Origin: Miltoncostaea oceani
GTDB taxonomy: Bacteria > Actinomycetota > Thermoleophilia > Miltoncostaeales > Miltoncostaeaceae
DNA length: 64,000 bases
Reading direction: 5' to 3'
Assembly: GCF_018141545.1 (NCBI RefSeq)
Contig: NZ_CP064356.1
Span: forward strand, 3,113,001-3,177,000
Below the pieces are notes generated by a model. That model worked only from the letters and a program-made list of their open reading frames with translations, had not been told where the DNA came from and made no database searches. Shown piece after piece: positions 34,924 to 42,680 of this stretch. The translations under genes were made by a program, and so were the position numbers. The stretch's first letter is position 1. Each line of letters starts with the position of its first letter.

Positions 34924-35874
34924 TCACACCGGTGCGGCGCCGGCGAGATAACCCGCCAGCGCCAGAGAGATCGGCTGGCCCGTCGCCTGCTCGAACGCGC
35001 TGTAGGCCGGACTGGGGTTGACCTCGAAGCAGTAGGTCTCTCCGTCGGGGGTGATCCGCAGATCGATCCCAGCGAAGTCGAGGCCGAGACCCGCGGCGAG
35101 CTCCAGGCATCGACCGGCTGTCGCATCATCGAGGGCGAAGGGGAACATTCGCGCCTCGCCCTGCTCATGGTGGGCGTAGCGCCAATCGGCGCTGCCGCTC
35201 TCGATCGCCGTCGCGAAGACGCCGCCGTCGGAGAGCGTGTGGACCCGGACATCGAGTCCGTCGATGCGTTCCTGGAACTGGACCGGACAGACGGCCAGGC
35301 GGTCCAGGCGGCGGAGGTCGTCGCCGTCCAGCTCGCGCACGATCGAGCGTGCACCGCTGATGGACTTGTAGATGACCCGCTCGTGGATCTCCTTGAAGGC
35401 GAGCACCTCGTCCGGATCGTTGGTGACGAGGGTCTCAGGCACGGCGAAGAGATCGGCGATGAGACGCGCCTGGTATGGCTTCGAGGCGTTCGAGGCCTGG
35501 GCGGAGAGTCGGTTGACCACCCGGCCCGGCATCAGTTCGCACCAGACGGCAAGCGCCTCGTGCAGGCGGTCGGCGCGGAGGCGCATCGCATCATCGGGAG
35601 GGAGCGCGGCCAGCTCCGGGAGGATCTGGTGGTCGACGACCCGGTTGTAGACCCCCCTAACGTCCTCCAGAGTGATCGGCTGCCCGGCGACATGCAGGAC
35701 CCCGGCGGTCTCCCCACGATCGACGGAGACACCCATCTCCAGCGTCGCGACCTCTCGTTGGTTGACGACGGCGTAGGGCAGGCGCAGCTTCTCGAGGGCC
35801 GCGGCCACCATCGCGAGCGGCGGCTCCGATGGAATGCCGACGAGGAGGACCGAGGCGGTCGCGCCGTCAGGCAT
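34924..35874 (-). CDS. ATP-grasp ligase (RimK/graspetide-synthetase-like)
   Basis: ATG 35874 overlaps the stop of the gene upstream; the longer frame is rejected because it lies inside that gene. The 316-residue protein has a pre-grasp domain (SVLLVGIPSEPP, GVYNRVVDHQ, PGRVVNRLSA) and an ATP-grasp domain. Visible ATP-grasp features are the Lys of VIYKSISGARS, QERIDGLDVRVH, and the Mg-binding set Asp271 (GIDLRI), Glu284 and Asn286 (CFEVNPSP). Such enzymes join carboxylates to amines or hydroxyls, for example in ribosomal peptides or protein C-termini. Last gene of the tyrosinase operon; its substrate is not known. Confidence 0.82.
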   Translation of the reverse strand: MPDGATASVLLVGIPSEPPLAMVAAALEKLRLPYAVVNQREVATLEMGVSVDRGETAGVLHVAGQPITLEDVRGVYNRVVDHQILPELAALPPDDAMRLRADRLHEALAVWCELMPGRVVNRLSAQASNASKPYQARLIADLFAVPETLVTNDPDEVLAFKEIHERVIYKSISGARSIVRELDGDDLRRLDRLAVCPVQFQERIDGLDVRVHTLSDGGVFATAIESGSADWRYAHHEQGEARMFPFALDDATAGRCLELAAGLGLDFAGIDLRITPDGETYCFEVNPSPAYSAFEQATGQPISLALAGYLAGAAPV

Positions 35875-36580
35875 CGAGCGCGCGCCGCAGCGCATCGAGG
35901 GCCGGCCGGCCGCCGTGGCGGAGATCCGGGAGCGGGGTCGCGTCCTCGAGCGCCCACTCGCCGCCGGGATCACGCGCGAAGGTTACGCCGAGGAGGGTGA
36001 CCCCGGCGGCATGGGCGAGCTCGCGACAGCCGGCGGCAAGCTCGTCCGGCACGGATCCCGTCACCTCGTCCCCGATGACAACGGCGGCGGCGCGCTCGAC
36101 CGGCTCCGGGGCGGGAGAGTCATCCCAACTGGCCCGGCTCCACTCCCGGGCGGGTAGGCCGACGCGAGCTGCCAGCCACCGCCACTGCGCCGGCCAACGC
36201 CACGGACCGCACAGGAGGGCGGGGCTGGGCCGATTCAGCACCGGGCAGGGCAGGGACGCCATCCAGCTGGCGAGCGCCGCGGTGATCTCCTCAGCCACAT
36301 AGTCGCGGTCAGTCGCCCCGAGGGACGCGAGGGCCGCCTGGGGGACGTGCGTCGTGCGGTTGATGACGCCTCGGACCTCACCGGAGCGGACCTCCACACC
36401 GCGGCGGGTGACGAGCTCGACGCTCGCCTGCCCGCCGCGGTCGAGGCGGTGGACCAGCCGGGCGCCGACAACGAGCTCGTCCGGCAGGAGGATCTCGAGC
36501 GGCGCGACCCCGAGGTGGCGCAGCCCCGCGACGGCCCAGATCGCGGCCTCATCGTGTGGCTCGCAGATGGCAAGCCACAC
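35867..36580 (-). CDS. ATP-grasp-associated protein with pre-grasp-like domain only
   Basis: The 237-residue protein starts at GTG 36580, 6 bp from the tyrosinase stop. Its middle matches the pre-grasp part of the next gene's product: GVINRTTHVP against GVYNRVVDHQ, and ASWMASLPCPVLNRP against AVWCELMPGRVVNR. A C-terminal part follows that lacks the ATP-grasp EVNP metal motif and the Lys-rich loops, so it is unlikely to bind ATP by itself. It could be a non-catalytic partner subunit or substrate-recognition factor for the ligase. This is an inference from the shared sequence and coupling. Confidence 0.65.
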   Translation of the reverse strand: MWLAICEPHDEAAIWAVAGLRHLGVAPLEILLPDELVVGARLVHRLDRGGQASVELVTRRGVEVRSGEVRGVINRTTHVPQAALASLGATDRDYVAEEITAALASWMASLPCPVLNRPSPALLCGPWRWPAQWRWLAARVGLPAREWSRASWDDSPAPEPVERAAAVVIGDEVTGSVPDELAAGCRELAHAAGVTLLGVTFARDPGGEWALEDATPLPDLRHGGRPALDALRRALDA

Positions 36581-36586
36581 GGCGGG

Positions 36587-37789
36587 CTAGAAGGGGCCGC
36601 CGCCGCGCAGTTCCTCGGCGCGCAGCATGAGCTCCTCCTGGAGCTCTGCGAGGTCCGGCTCGAAGCCGAGCGCGGCCTGGGTGAGATCCGGTCGCAGCTC
36701 CTCGGGAATGAAGGGGCCGATCTCCTCGCGCGCGAACCGCTTCGGGCCCTCGCGGACGTCCTTCAGCTCCTTCGGATCGCGGTCCTTCCCGAGCTCCTTG
36801 GGGGCACGGTCCTTGACCAGCTCCTTCGGCAGCCGCTCCTTGACGCGCTCCTTGTCCTTGATGAGTTCCTTCGGCAGCCGCTCCTTGAACTCCTTCGGGA
36901 GCCGATCCTTGATCAACTCCTTCGGGAGGCGCTCCTTGATGAACTCCTTGGGCAGGCGATCCTTCGGCTTGATCGCCCGGCACGGAGGATCGATCGTGTC
37001 GTAGAGCGTGTTGAGCACCCGGTGGTCGAGCAGGTCGGCGGGTCGGACGCTCTCGGGGACCGTCGTCCACGGGAGGATGCCGAAGGGGCTCGTCCCGCCG
37101 TTCCACGGCCACATGGTGTCGTTCAGGTTGTGGCCGCTCGGGCCGCCGGACGCGGGCGCGTACTGCACCCACCCCGCCTGGCCGGACTTGGCGACGGTCC
37201 ACTCCGCCCAGAGGCGATCGACGTTGCAGTGGATCAGCCAGAAGACCGGATCCCGCGGAGCGAAGGCGATATCTCCGACGGTTCCCCCCACCCAGGAGTG
37301 CGACGCGCCGTGCGGGCTCTCGAGCCCGCGCATCAGCGTGTAGTCGAACTCGTCGACGAAACCCGCGATGGTCCCGCCGCCGCCGGGGAACTGGAAGATG
37401 TCGAAGCGGTTGCGCCGGAGGTTCCAGGCCGGACCGGTGAAGGGGCCGGTTGCCACGGCGAAGTTCGCGCCACTCCCCGGACCGCCCATGAAGTCGTCGC
37501 GCCAGATGAGGCTCTCGGTACCCGCGGCGTTGAGGTTCGCGACAGTCCAGTCCCAGTAGGGGATGTTCACGCTCGAGTCGATCGCCTGCAGCTCGAGCTC
37601 GAAACGACGAAGTAGCTCACGGTGCCACGGGAAGAAGGCCGGGCCGAAGTGGCCGTGGTTGAGCCCCCCCTGGTGCATCGTCGCGTAGCGGTCGTATCCC
37701 CCGTTGGCCTTGAGCTGGAGCACCGCGTTGACGAACGCCTGGCGCTCCGACAGCGTCAGGCGGGTGAGGTTCTTCCGACAACCCATCAC
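36587..37789 (-). CDS. Tyrosinase (type-3 copper oxidase) with C-terminal charged repeats
   Basis: The 400-residue protein has no signal peptide. The CuA site is His39, His47 and His56 (NHGHFGPAFFPWHRELL) and the CuB site is His160, His164 and His187 (HGASHS and FWLIHCNVDRLW). DPVFWLIH is the family signature. After the catalytic domain, residues 276-343 are seven or eight tandem nine-residue units of the form K(D/E)RLPKEL(I/V), followed by a 55-residue acidic tail. Tyrosinases hydroxylate phenols and oxidise catechols; the repeats are not part of the known fold. ATG 37789 overlaps the stop of the 125-residue protein gene. Confidence 0.9.
   Translation of the reverse strand: MMGCRKNLTRLTLSERQAFVNAVLQLKANGGYDRYATMHQGGLNHGHFGPAFFPWHRELLRRFELELQAIDSSVNIPYWDWTVANLNAAGTESLIWRDDFMGGPGSGANFAVATGPFTGPAWNLRRNRFDIFQFPGGGGTIAGFVDEFDYTLMRGLESPHGASHSWVGGTVGDIAFAPRDPVFWLIHCNVDRLWAEWTVAKSGQAGWVQYAPASGGPSGHNLNDTMWPWNGGTSPFGILPWTTVPESVRPADLLDHRVLNTLYDTIDPPCRAIKPKDRLPKEFIKERLPKELIKDRLPKEFKERLPKELIKDKERVKERLPKELVKDRAPKELGKDRDPKELKDVREGPKRFAREEIGPFIPEELRPDLTQAALGFEPDLAELQEELMLRAEELRGGGPF
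36761..36964 (-). repeat. In-frame 27-bp tandem repeats in the tyrosinase gene
   Basis: The coding repeat units are about 27 bp long, encoding KDRLPKEFI, KERLPKELI, KDRLPKEF, KERLPKELI, a degenerate KDKERV, KERLPKELV, KDRAPKELG and KDRDPKELK. Alternation of D/E and L/F shows divergence under protein-level constraint. Confidence 0.85.
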
Positions 37790-38163
37790 CGCCTCCTTGT
37801 ACGACCGCCGCCACGCTTCTTACCCTCGTTCCCCTCGGCGGCGTCATCGTGTCGGTCGTCGTCCGGTGCTCCCGCCATCGGATGGGCCGACACCACCCCG
37901 CCGGGCGGACGCTCACCGTGGCCGTGGCCCTCGCTGGGAGCGAAGTCGGGGCTGTTGAAGATGTAGGCGTAGTCGACGAGGTGCCGGATGACGCTCACTG
38001 GGTCGTCGGACATGAAGTAGGCCTCCGGGCAACCCCAGACCCGGACCTCGCCCTCATGCCGGGTCAGCGTGACGACCCGCTCGCCGACGGTCGCCGTTAT
38101 GTGGTCATCGTCCTCGTACTCGATCGCGATGGCCGTGCCCTTGTACGACATGTGCTGCGCCAT
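37786..38163 (-). CDS. Small acidic/His-rich protein heading the tyrosinase operon
   Basis: The 125-residue protein starts at ATG 38163 behind a strong ribosome-binding site (AGGAGGG, five bases upstream). Residues 1-75 look folded: GTAIAIEYEDDDHITATVG, VWGCPEAYFMSDDPVSVIRH and LVDYAYIFN. Residues 76-125 are low in complexity, with EGHGHGE, HDD clusters and a basic end (GKKRGGGRTRRR). It could be a copper-delivery caddie for the tyrosinase or the peptide substrate of the ATP-grasp enzyme. No family recognised. The stop overlaps the tyrosinase ATG. Confidence 0.75.
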   Translation of the reverse strand: MAQHMSYKGTAIAIEYEDDDHITATVGERVVTLTRHEGEVRVWGCPEAYFMSDDPVSVIRHLVDYAYIFNSPDFAPSEGHGHGERPPGGVVSAHPMAGAPDDDRHDDAAEGNEGKKRGGGRTRRR

Positions 38164-38714
38164 GCTTTCCCTCCTGGGGCGTCACGCCGAGACTGCGCCC
38201 GAACGCGAGGGACTGTCAACACCGACGCCGAGCGCGGCGCGGGAAGTGAAACCGCCTCCCAGGAGAACGCCTCAAACGCTGCGATGGCGACGCTGCGGTC
38301 CCTTCGGCGAGGGATCCGGCTAACGCCAAGGAGGGGCCCGGCGATCCCTGCCGTCGGCGCCGAGCGGCGCGCGCCGATCGCCGAGCAGGCCTGAAGCCAA
38401 CGACTGGTGGGCGCGTGCCGTGGGCGGCTCGCCCCGAGGACGTCGCGCGGAGAGCTGCTCGTCGCCGGGATCGCGATGGCGCCGTACAGCGTCTTCGTTG
38501 ACGACCAGCTCGCGGTGCCTGCGCCGTTCCGCCGGGCGCAAGCCGGCCCCTCTCCGTGCGCACACATTGGCGCCGTTCGTGCGGGTACCGTCGGTACGCG
38601 ATGGTTAGGGATCCGCGCACGTCCGACGCTGGTCGTGCCGGATCGGGCGTACGCGGATGCCGGACGTCGCGGCCCCGGCGCGGTCCCCGGCCGGCGCGTT
38701 CTGAGGCCTTGGGC
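38164..38714. other. Region upstream of the tyrosinase operon, no gene seen
   Basis: About 550 bp with several overlapping shadow frames but no protein-like sequence. It must hold the tyrosinase operon promoter; no consensus -35/-10 pair is evident. Confidence 0.4.
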
Positions 38715-39075
38715 ATGGAACCGGTGGGGGTGGTGGAGTCGATGGATTCCGCGGCTCAGGATCGGCTGATGCTCGCCTTCACCACCAAGCACTTCACGCT
38801 TGAGACCGCCCGCCCGGCGACGATCTCCGAATCGGCCGGGCGGGCGGCGCTCTTCCTGTTCAAGGTCTCGAGCGGCATCGTCGCGCTGGCCTTCGGCGGC
38901 CAGTCGCCGGGCCTCGGCCCGGCGTTCGACCTCCTCGCCCTCACCGTCCTCCCAGTGCTCGTCCTCCTCGGTCCAATCACCCATCTCCGGCTCGTGCAGA
39001 GCGCCGTCGAGGACCCTGGGCGATCCTTCTCGAGGACCGGACGCCGTCGCCCACAGGCAACGGCTCTGAAGCAAG
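38715..39075 (+). pseudogene. Truncated small membrane protein
   Basis: From ATG 38715 the frame reads LMLAFTTKHFTLETARPATISESAGRAAL in outline (start TKHFTLETARPATISES), then a helix ALFLFKVSSGIVALAFGG and a second helix DLLALTVLPVLVLLG. This resembles the first two-thirds of an actinobacterial hypothetical membrane protein of about 170 residues. After VQSAVED the sequence turns into unrelated Arg/Ser-rich residues and the frame runs into the next gene. The C-terminal part is therefore lost. Confidence 0.5.
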
Positions 39076-39094
39076 CGTTTCGCATCGACGCGCT

Positions 39095-39111
39095 CGTCAC
39101 GAGTTCGTCAC
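39095..39111. promoter_or_regulatory. CGTCAC direct repeat, 11-bp period (site A)
   Basis: CGTCAC-GAGTT-CGTCAC, 23 bp before the M23 start at 39134. One of seven similar sites in the 39-63 kb island. Confidence 0.6.
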
Positions 39112-39133
39112 ATCTGAGGGTGATCGTGCCGGG

Positions 39134-40297
39134 ATGCGTCTGCATCGGCTACCCGTCCCCGCGGCGATCCTCGTCGTCGTCGCGGCGCTGGCCGTCCCGG
39201 CGGCGTCGGCACCGGGTGACATCGCCTCGAAGCGCCAGCAGGTCGCCGAGCTGGACCGCGAGCTGTCGGCGGTCGACGCCGAGGCCGGTGCGGCGGCCGC
39301 CGCTCACAACGCCGCGCTCGACCGGAGGGACGCCGTGGCGACGCGGATCGGCGAGACCCGCACCGAGGTCCGGCTGACGACTCGGCAGCTGCGGAGCTCA
39401 CGGGAGCGCCTCGGTGAGCGGATGGTCGCCCTCTACGTCCGCGAACCGCCGGATCCCTTCGAGGCCCTCCTGCAGAGCGGCGACCTAGCCGACGTCCTCG
39501 CGGTCACGGATCTGCTCGAGCGGACCGCGGCCTCCGACGCTGCCGTGGTGGCGAAGGTCAAGGAGAGACGCCAGGCGCTCGAACGGCTGCGCGCGCGACT
39601 CGCCGCCGACGCTGTGGTCGCCGGTCGCGAGCTGGCGGAGGCGCAGAGTCAGCGGCGCCGAGTCGAGGCGCTGCTCGACACCAGGCGTCGCGCCCTCGAG
39701 GGGGCTCGCGAAGAGCTCGGAACCCTGCTCGCGGCGGAGCGGGCGCGCCTGGCTCGTCTGGCGGCCCGGAAGAAGGAGGCCCAGGAGGAGGCCCGACGCG
39801 CAGCGGCGACGTCGGTCGCATCCCCCTCGGTCTCACCAGGGCCGGCGTCTCCGTCTGCCGGAGCCGCATCCGCCCCCGTCCCCGGGGGCTCGCACGTCTA
39901 CCCGCTCGCCGGGCCGAGCACCTTCGGGGACGACTGGCTGGCGTCACGGCCGGGCGGTCGCTACCACGAGGGCATCGACCTCTTCGCGGCACGGGGCACG
40001 CCCGTCGTCGCCGTGGCCGACGGCACCCTCTTCCGCGTCGGCTACAGCGGGATCAGCGGCAACCGCTTCTGGCTCCGCGACGAGGGGGGCACCGAGTTCT
40101 TCTACGCCCACCTCGATGGCTACACCGCCGCCGCCCGGGAGGGGGCAGCCGTGGCTAAGGGGACGGTGCTCGGCTACAACGGCGACACGGGCGATGCCCG
40201 GGGCACGTCGCCTCACGTCCATTTCGAGATCCACCCCGGCGGGGGTGGGCCGGTCCGCCCCTACCCCATCGTCAGCGCCTGGCCGCGCGTCGGGTGA
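39134..40297 (+). CDS. Secreted M23 peptidase with N-terminal coiled coil
   Basis: The 387-residue protein has a signal peptide ending PAASA, a coiled coil (residues about 30-225) with the conserved patch MVALYVREPPDPFEALLQSG, a Ser/Pro/Ala linker, and an M23 domain with YHEGIDLFA and HVHFEIHPGG. All zinc ligands are present. No Shine-Dalgarno is visible, so translation may be leaderless, consistent with the direct-repeat operator close to the ATG. It belongs to the same paralogue group as the hydrolases at 8198 and 40810. Confidence 0.87.
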   Translation: MRLHRLPVPAAILVVVAALAVPAASAPGDIASKRQQVAELDRELSAVDAEAGAAAAAHNAALDRRDAVATRIGETRTEVRLTTRQLRSSRERLGERMVALYVREPPDPFEALLQSGDLADVLAVTDLLERTAASDAAVVAKVKERRQALERLRARLAADAVVAGRELAEAQSQRRRVEALLDTRRRALEGAREELGTLLAAERARLARLAARKKEAQEEARRAAATSVASPSVSPGPASPSAGAASAPVPGGSHVYPLAGPSTFGDDWLASRPGGRYHEGIDLFAARGTPVVAVADGTLFRVGYSGISGNRFWLRDEGGTEFFYAHLDGYTAAAREGAAVAKGTVLGYNGDTGDARGTSPHVHFEIHPGGGGPVRPYPIVSAWPRVG

Positions 40298-40342
40298 TCG
40301 AAGCGAGTCTCCTCGCTACGGGTCTACCGGGGGGACCGAGCT

Positions 40343-40375
40343 GCACATGCGATGACCTGCCGACGATGCATGTGC
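40343..40375. terminator. Hairpin between converging genes
   Basis: GCACATGC (40343-40350) pairs with GCATGTGC (40368-40375), loop 17 nt, between the stop of the rightward M23 gene and the stop of the leftward SHOCT gene. It may act on both strands. Confidence 0.4.
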
Positions 40376-40379
40376 GGAA

Positions 40380-40649
40380 CTACTGACTCGGGAGCTTGAG
40401 CGCCTCGGATCGTGCACGGTACTCGGCAGCGTCGATCTCGCCCCGAGCCAGCCGCTCCGCCAGGATCTGCTCCGCGGACTGCCGAGCGGGTCTGGGGTGC
40501 GCCTCGTCGTGGGGATGGGAATGCGTGGTGCTGCGCCAGACGAGGAAGACCCCCCATGCGACGAGGGCGAGGAAGGCCAGCATCGTCAAGCTCATCAGGA
40601 GCCAGCCACCCCAGCCCCAGCCCCCGTCGTGCGCGTAGTCGCCGTACAT
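40380..40649 (-). CDS. Small membrane protein with SHOCT domain
   Basis: The 89-residue protein has an N-terminal Gly/Trp-rich segment, one membrane helix (about 17-40), a His-rich stretch (THSHPHDEAH) and a C-terminal SHOCT motif: AEQILAERLARGEIDAAEYR. SHOCT is a short oligomerisation motif. The role is unknown; such proteins are common next to metal or envelope genes. Confidence 0.8.
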   Translation of the reverse strand: MYGDYAHDGGWGWGGWLLMSLTMLAFLALVAWGVFLVWRSTTHSHPHDEAHPRPARQSAEQILAERLARGEIDAAEYRARSEALKLPSQ

Positions 40650-40809
40650 GAGTCACTCCAGTCTCTGCCGTGGTTGACCGTGAGGGAGCCTGACCGCAGG
40701 GCAGAGGCGGGGCATCCGGGAATTGCTTGTTCGCACTGCGGATTCCCCGACGGCGCTAGATATCCACCGGGGCGATCGCGAGACCGGTGCACGACGGAGC
40801 CGTCTGTGC

Positions 40810-42051
40810 TCAGAGGTAGCTAAGTGGATCGACAGCAGCGCCGTTGATGCGGATCTCGAAATGGGAATGGACGCCCGTCGAGTTGCCCGTCGTCCCCATG
40901 CCAGCAAGGACCGACCCCTGGGAGACACTCTGCCCGACCGACACGGAGACGCTCGCATTGTGCGCGTACGCCGTGCTGATGCCGGCGCCGTGATCGACGA
41001 CCACGAGGTTGCCGTAACCGCCGCTCCACCCTGCGAGGATGACGGTGCCCGCGCGTGCGGCGACGATGGGACTGCCTGTGGCGCCGGCGATGTCGATGCC
41101 CTCGTGCATGCGCCCCCACCGGGGTCCGTATTGCGAGGTCAGGGTCCCCTGCGCAGGCCAGATGAACCCGGAACCACCCGCTGGGGCTGGCTGGGCGGGG
41201 GCGGGAGCAGGGGCGGCGGGCGTGGGCTCTTGTGCGCCGCGGATCGCTGCGGCGAGGCGCGCCGATCGAGCCTGCAGGCCTCGCGTCTCGATCTCGAGCT
41301 CCTGGCGGTCGCCCTGCACGCCGGAGAGCAGCGTCCGGCGCTCCTCGAGGAGTTCGGTCAGTCCGGCCCGCTCCCGCTCGAGCTCTGACTTTGCAGCGAG
41401 CGCCTGCTCTGCCGCGTCCTCCGCGCGCGCTTCCGAACTGACGACCTCGGCGCGGATGTCGGCGATCCGGGCCACACGCACGCGCGTCTCATCGGCGAAC
41501 GTCGACACAGCGTCCGCGAGACCAGCGTCGCGGTCGGCGATCCCCTCGATCAGATCAGCCGTCTCCAACGCCGAGGACAAGCTGCCCGACTCGACCAATA
41601 GGAGGATGGGATCCGGCTCGCCGCGAACGTAGAGCTCACGGAGACGTCGCGCCAACAGCACCTGACGACGCGCCAGCGCGCTGCGCGCGGCGGCCAGCCG
41701 GCCGCGTTCGGCCGCGAGATCGCGCGTGAGTCCCGCGAGCCGGACGCGGAGGTCAGCGAGGTCTCGTGCGAGAGCCTCGGACCGCTCCCGTTGCGAGATC
41801 AGCCGAGACTCCACCGCCTGGATACGTTGGCCGTACGCCTCGACGTCCGCGGTGAGGACGCGCTCACGATCGCGCGCGTCCTGCAGCCGCGCCTGAGCCT
41901 GCTCGAGCTGGTCATTGGTGTTCCCCTGTGCTGCGCTCCGGGGGACGGCGAGAACCCCTACCAACAGCACGAAGATGCCGATGAGCGCTGCGAGCACGGT
42001 GCTCCAGGGGCCCGTTGGCCTGCCACGGCCCGTCTGTCGCGTCACGTTCAC
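40810..42051 (-). CDS. Secreted M23 peptidase with coiled coil, paralogue of the 8198 gene
   Basis: The 413-residue protein starts at GTG 42051, overlapping the stop of the gene upstream. It has a signal ending SAAQG, a coiled coil of about 230 residues with LRELYVRGEPDPILLLVESGS, and an M23 domain with HEGIDIAGATG and HSHFEIRINGAAV. The last 130 residues closely match the hydrolase at 8198-9403, showing a recent duplication. It is the third gene of a leftward unit with the PG-binding/M23 protein and the 210-residue protein. Confidence 0.88.
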   Translation of the reverse strand: MNVTRQTGRGRPTGPWSTVLAALIGIFVLLVGVLAVPRSAAQGNTNDQLEQAQARLQDARDRERVLTADVEAYGQRIQAVESRLISQRERSEALARDLADLRVRLAGLTRDLAAERGRLAAARSALARRQVLLARRLRELYVRGEPDPILLLVESGSLSSALETADLIEGIADRDAGLADAVSTFADETRVRVARIADIRAEVVSSEARAEDAAEQALAAKSELERERAGLTELLEERRTLLSGVQGDRQELEIETRGLQARSARLAAAIRGAQEPTPAAPAPAPAQPAPAGGSGFIWPAQGTLTSQYGPRWGRMHEGIDIAGATGSPIVAARAGTVILAGWSGGYGNLVVVDHGAGISTAYAHNASVSVSVGQSVSQGSVLAGMGTTGNSTGVHSHFEIRINGAAVDPLSYL

Positions 42052-42680
42052 ACGCCCGGGTAGCTGGAGACGACGAGGCGCAGGACGTCGGGCGTCGGCC
42101 GGTCCGCGTCCTCGAGGCGCCGCAAGGCGTACGTGAATCCCGCGTAGGTCGCCTTCTGCAGGCTGGCGGTGCGAGCTTCAGGCGCGCCGAACCAGAGGAG
42201 AACTCCTTCGAGGGCCAGCGCGGCCGAGAGATGCACGTCCGTCGAGACCTCGCTCAGGGCGACACCCGCAAGAGCGGCGGTCGAGGAAGCCATGGCCAGG
42301 GCCGACGGTGCGGGTTCCTTCACAGCTGCGGCGACGCCCTCGCGGGCCTCGATCAACCGTCCGACGATGCTGGGCTCGCCGGGCCTCGTCCGCGGGACCA
42401 GCCGACGGCCGGCGACCCTCTCGGCCCAGGACTGACCGGACTCCCGCGGGGGCGGTTCTGTCATGGTCGCGGCGAATTGCATGATCAGGTGCCGGACGCG
42501 AGGTGTCAGGCTGCGGCTGGTCTGCCGCAGGGTCAAGGCCGCGAAGCAGACCGGCAGGAGGAGGCGGTCGAGTGACTCGCTGTCCGGCCACCGGTGCGCT
42601 CTCGGTTCGAGGCTGACCGCGGCGGCGGATCCTCCGTAGAGGTCCACCTGGATGGCGACGACGGGGCGCTGGCGCTTCAC
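42048..42680 (-). CDS. Conserved-looking protein of unknown function in M23 operon
   Basis: The 210-residue protein starts at GTG 42680 and overlaps its neighbours by four bases at both ends. It has no clear signal peptide or membrane helix. The first part is beta-like (VVAIQVDLYGGSAAAVSLEP); the second is helical and Ala-rich. No family recognised. Tight coupling between two M23 peptidases suggests a role in cell-wall hydrolysis or its control. Confidence 0.6.
   Translation of the reverse strand: MKRQRPVVAIQVDLYGGSAAAVSLEPRAHRWPDSESLDRLLLPVCFAALTLRQTSRSLTPRVRHLIMQFAATMTEPPPRESGQSWAERVAGRRLVPRTRPGEPSIVGRLIEAREGVAAAVKEPAPSALAMASSTAALAGVALSEVSTDVHLSAALALEGVLLWFGAPEARTASLQKATYAGFTYALRRLEDADRPTPDVLRLVVSSYPGV

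Noticed and set aside
36602-36660. GGGPF end of the tyrosinase as a possible leader/core peptide cleavage site
   Set aside because: A Gly-rich end alone is too common; no peptidase gene is linked.
36347-37615. A 422-residue + strand frame with Leu-rich repeats (LRQPLLELL) opposite the tyrosinase
   Set aside because: The repeats are the antisense reading of the tyrosinase tail repeats, and the frame has no start signals.
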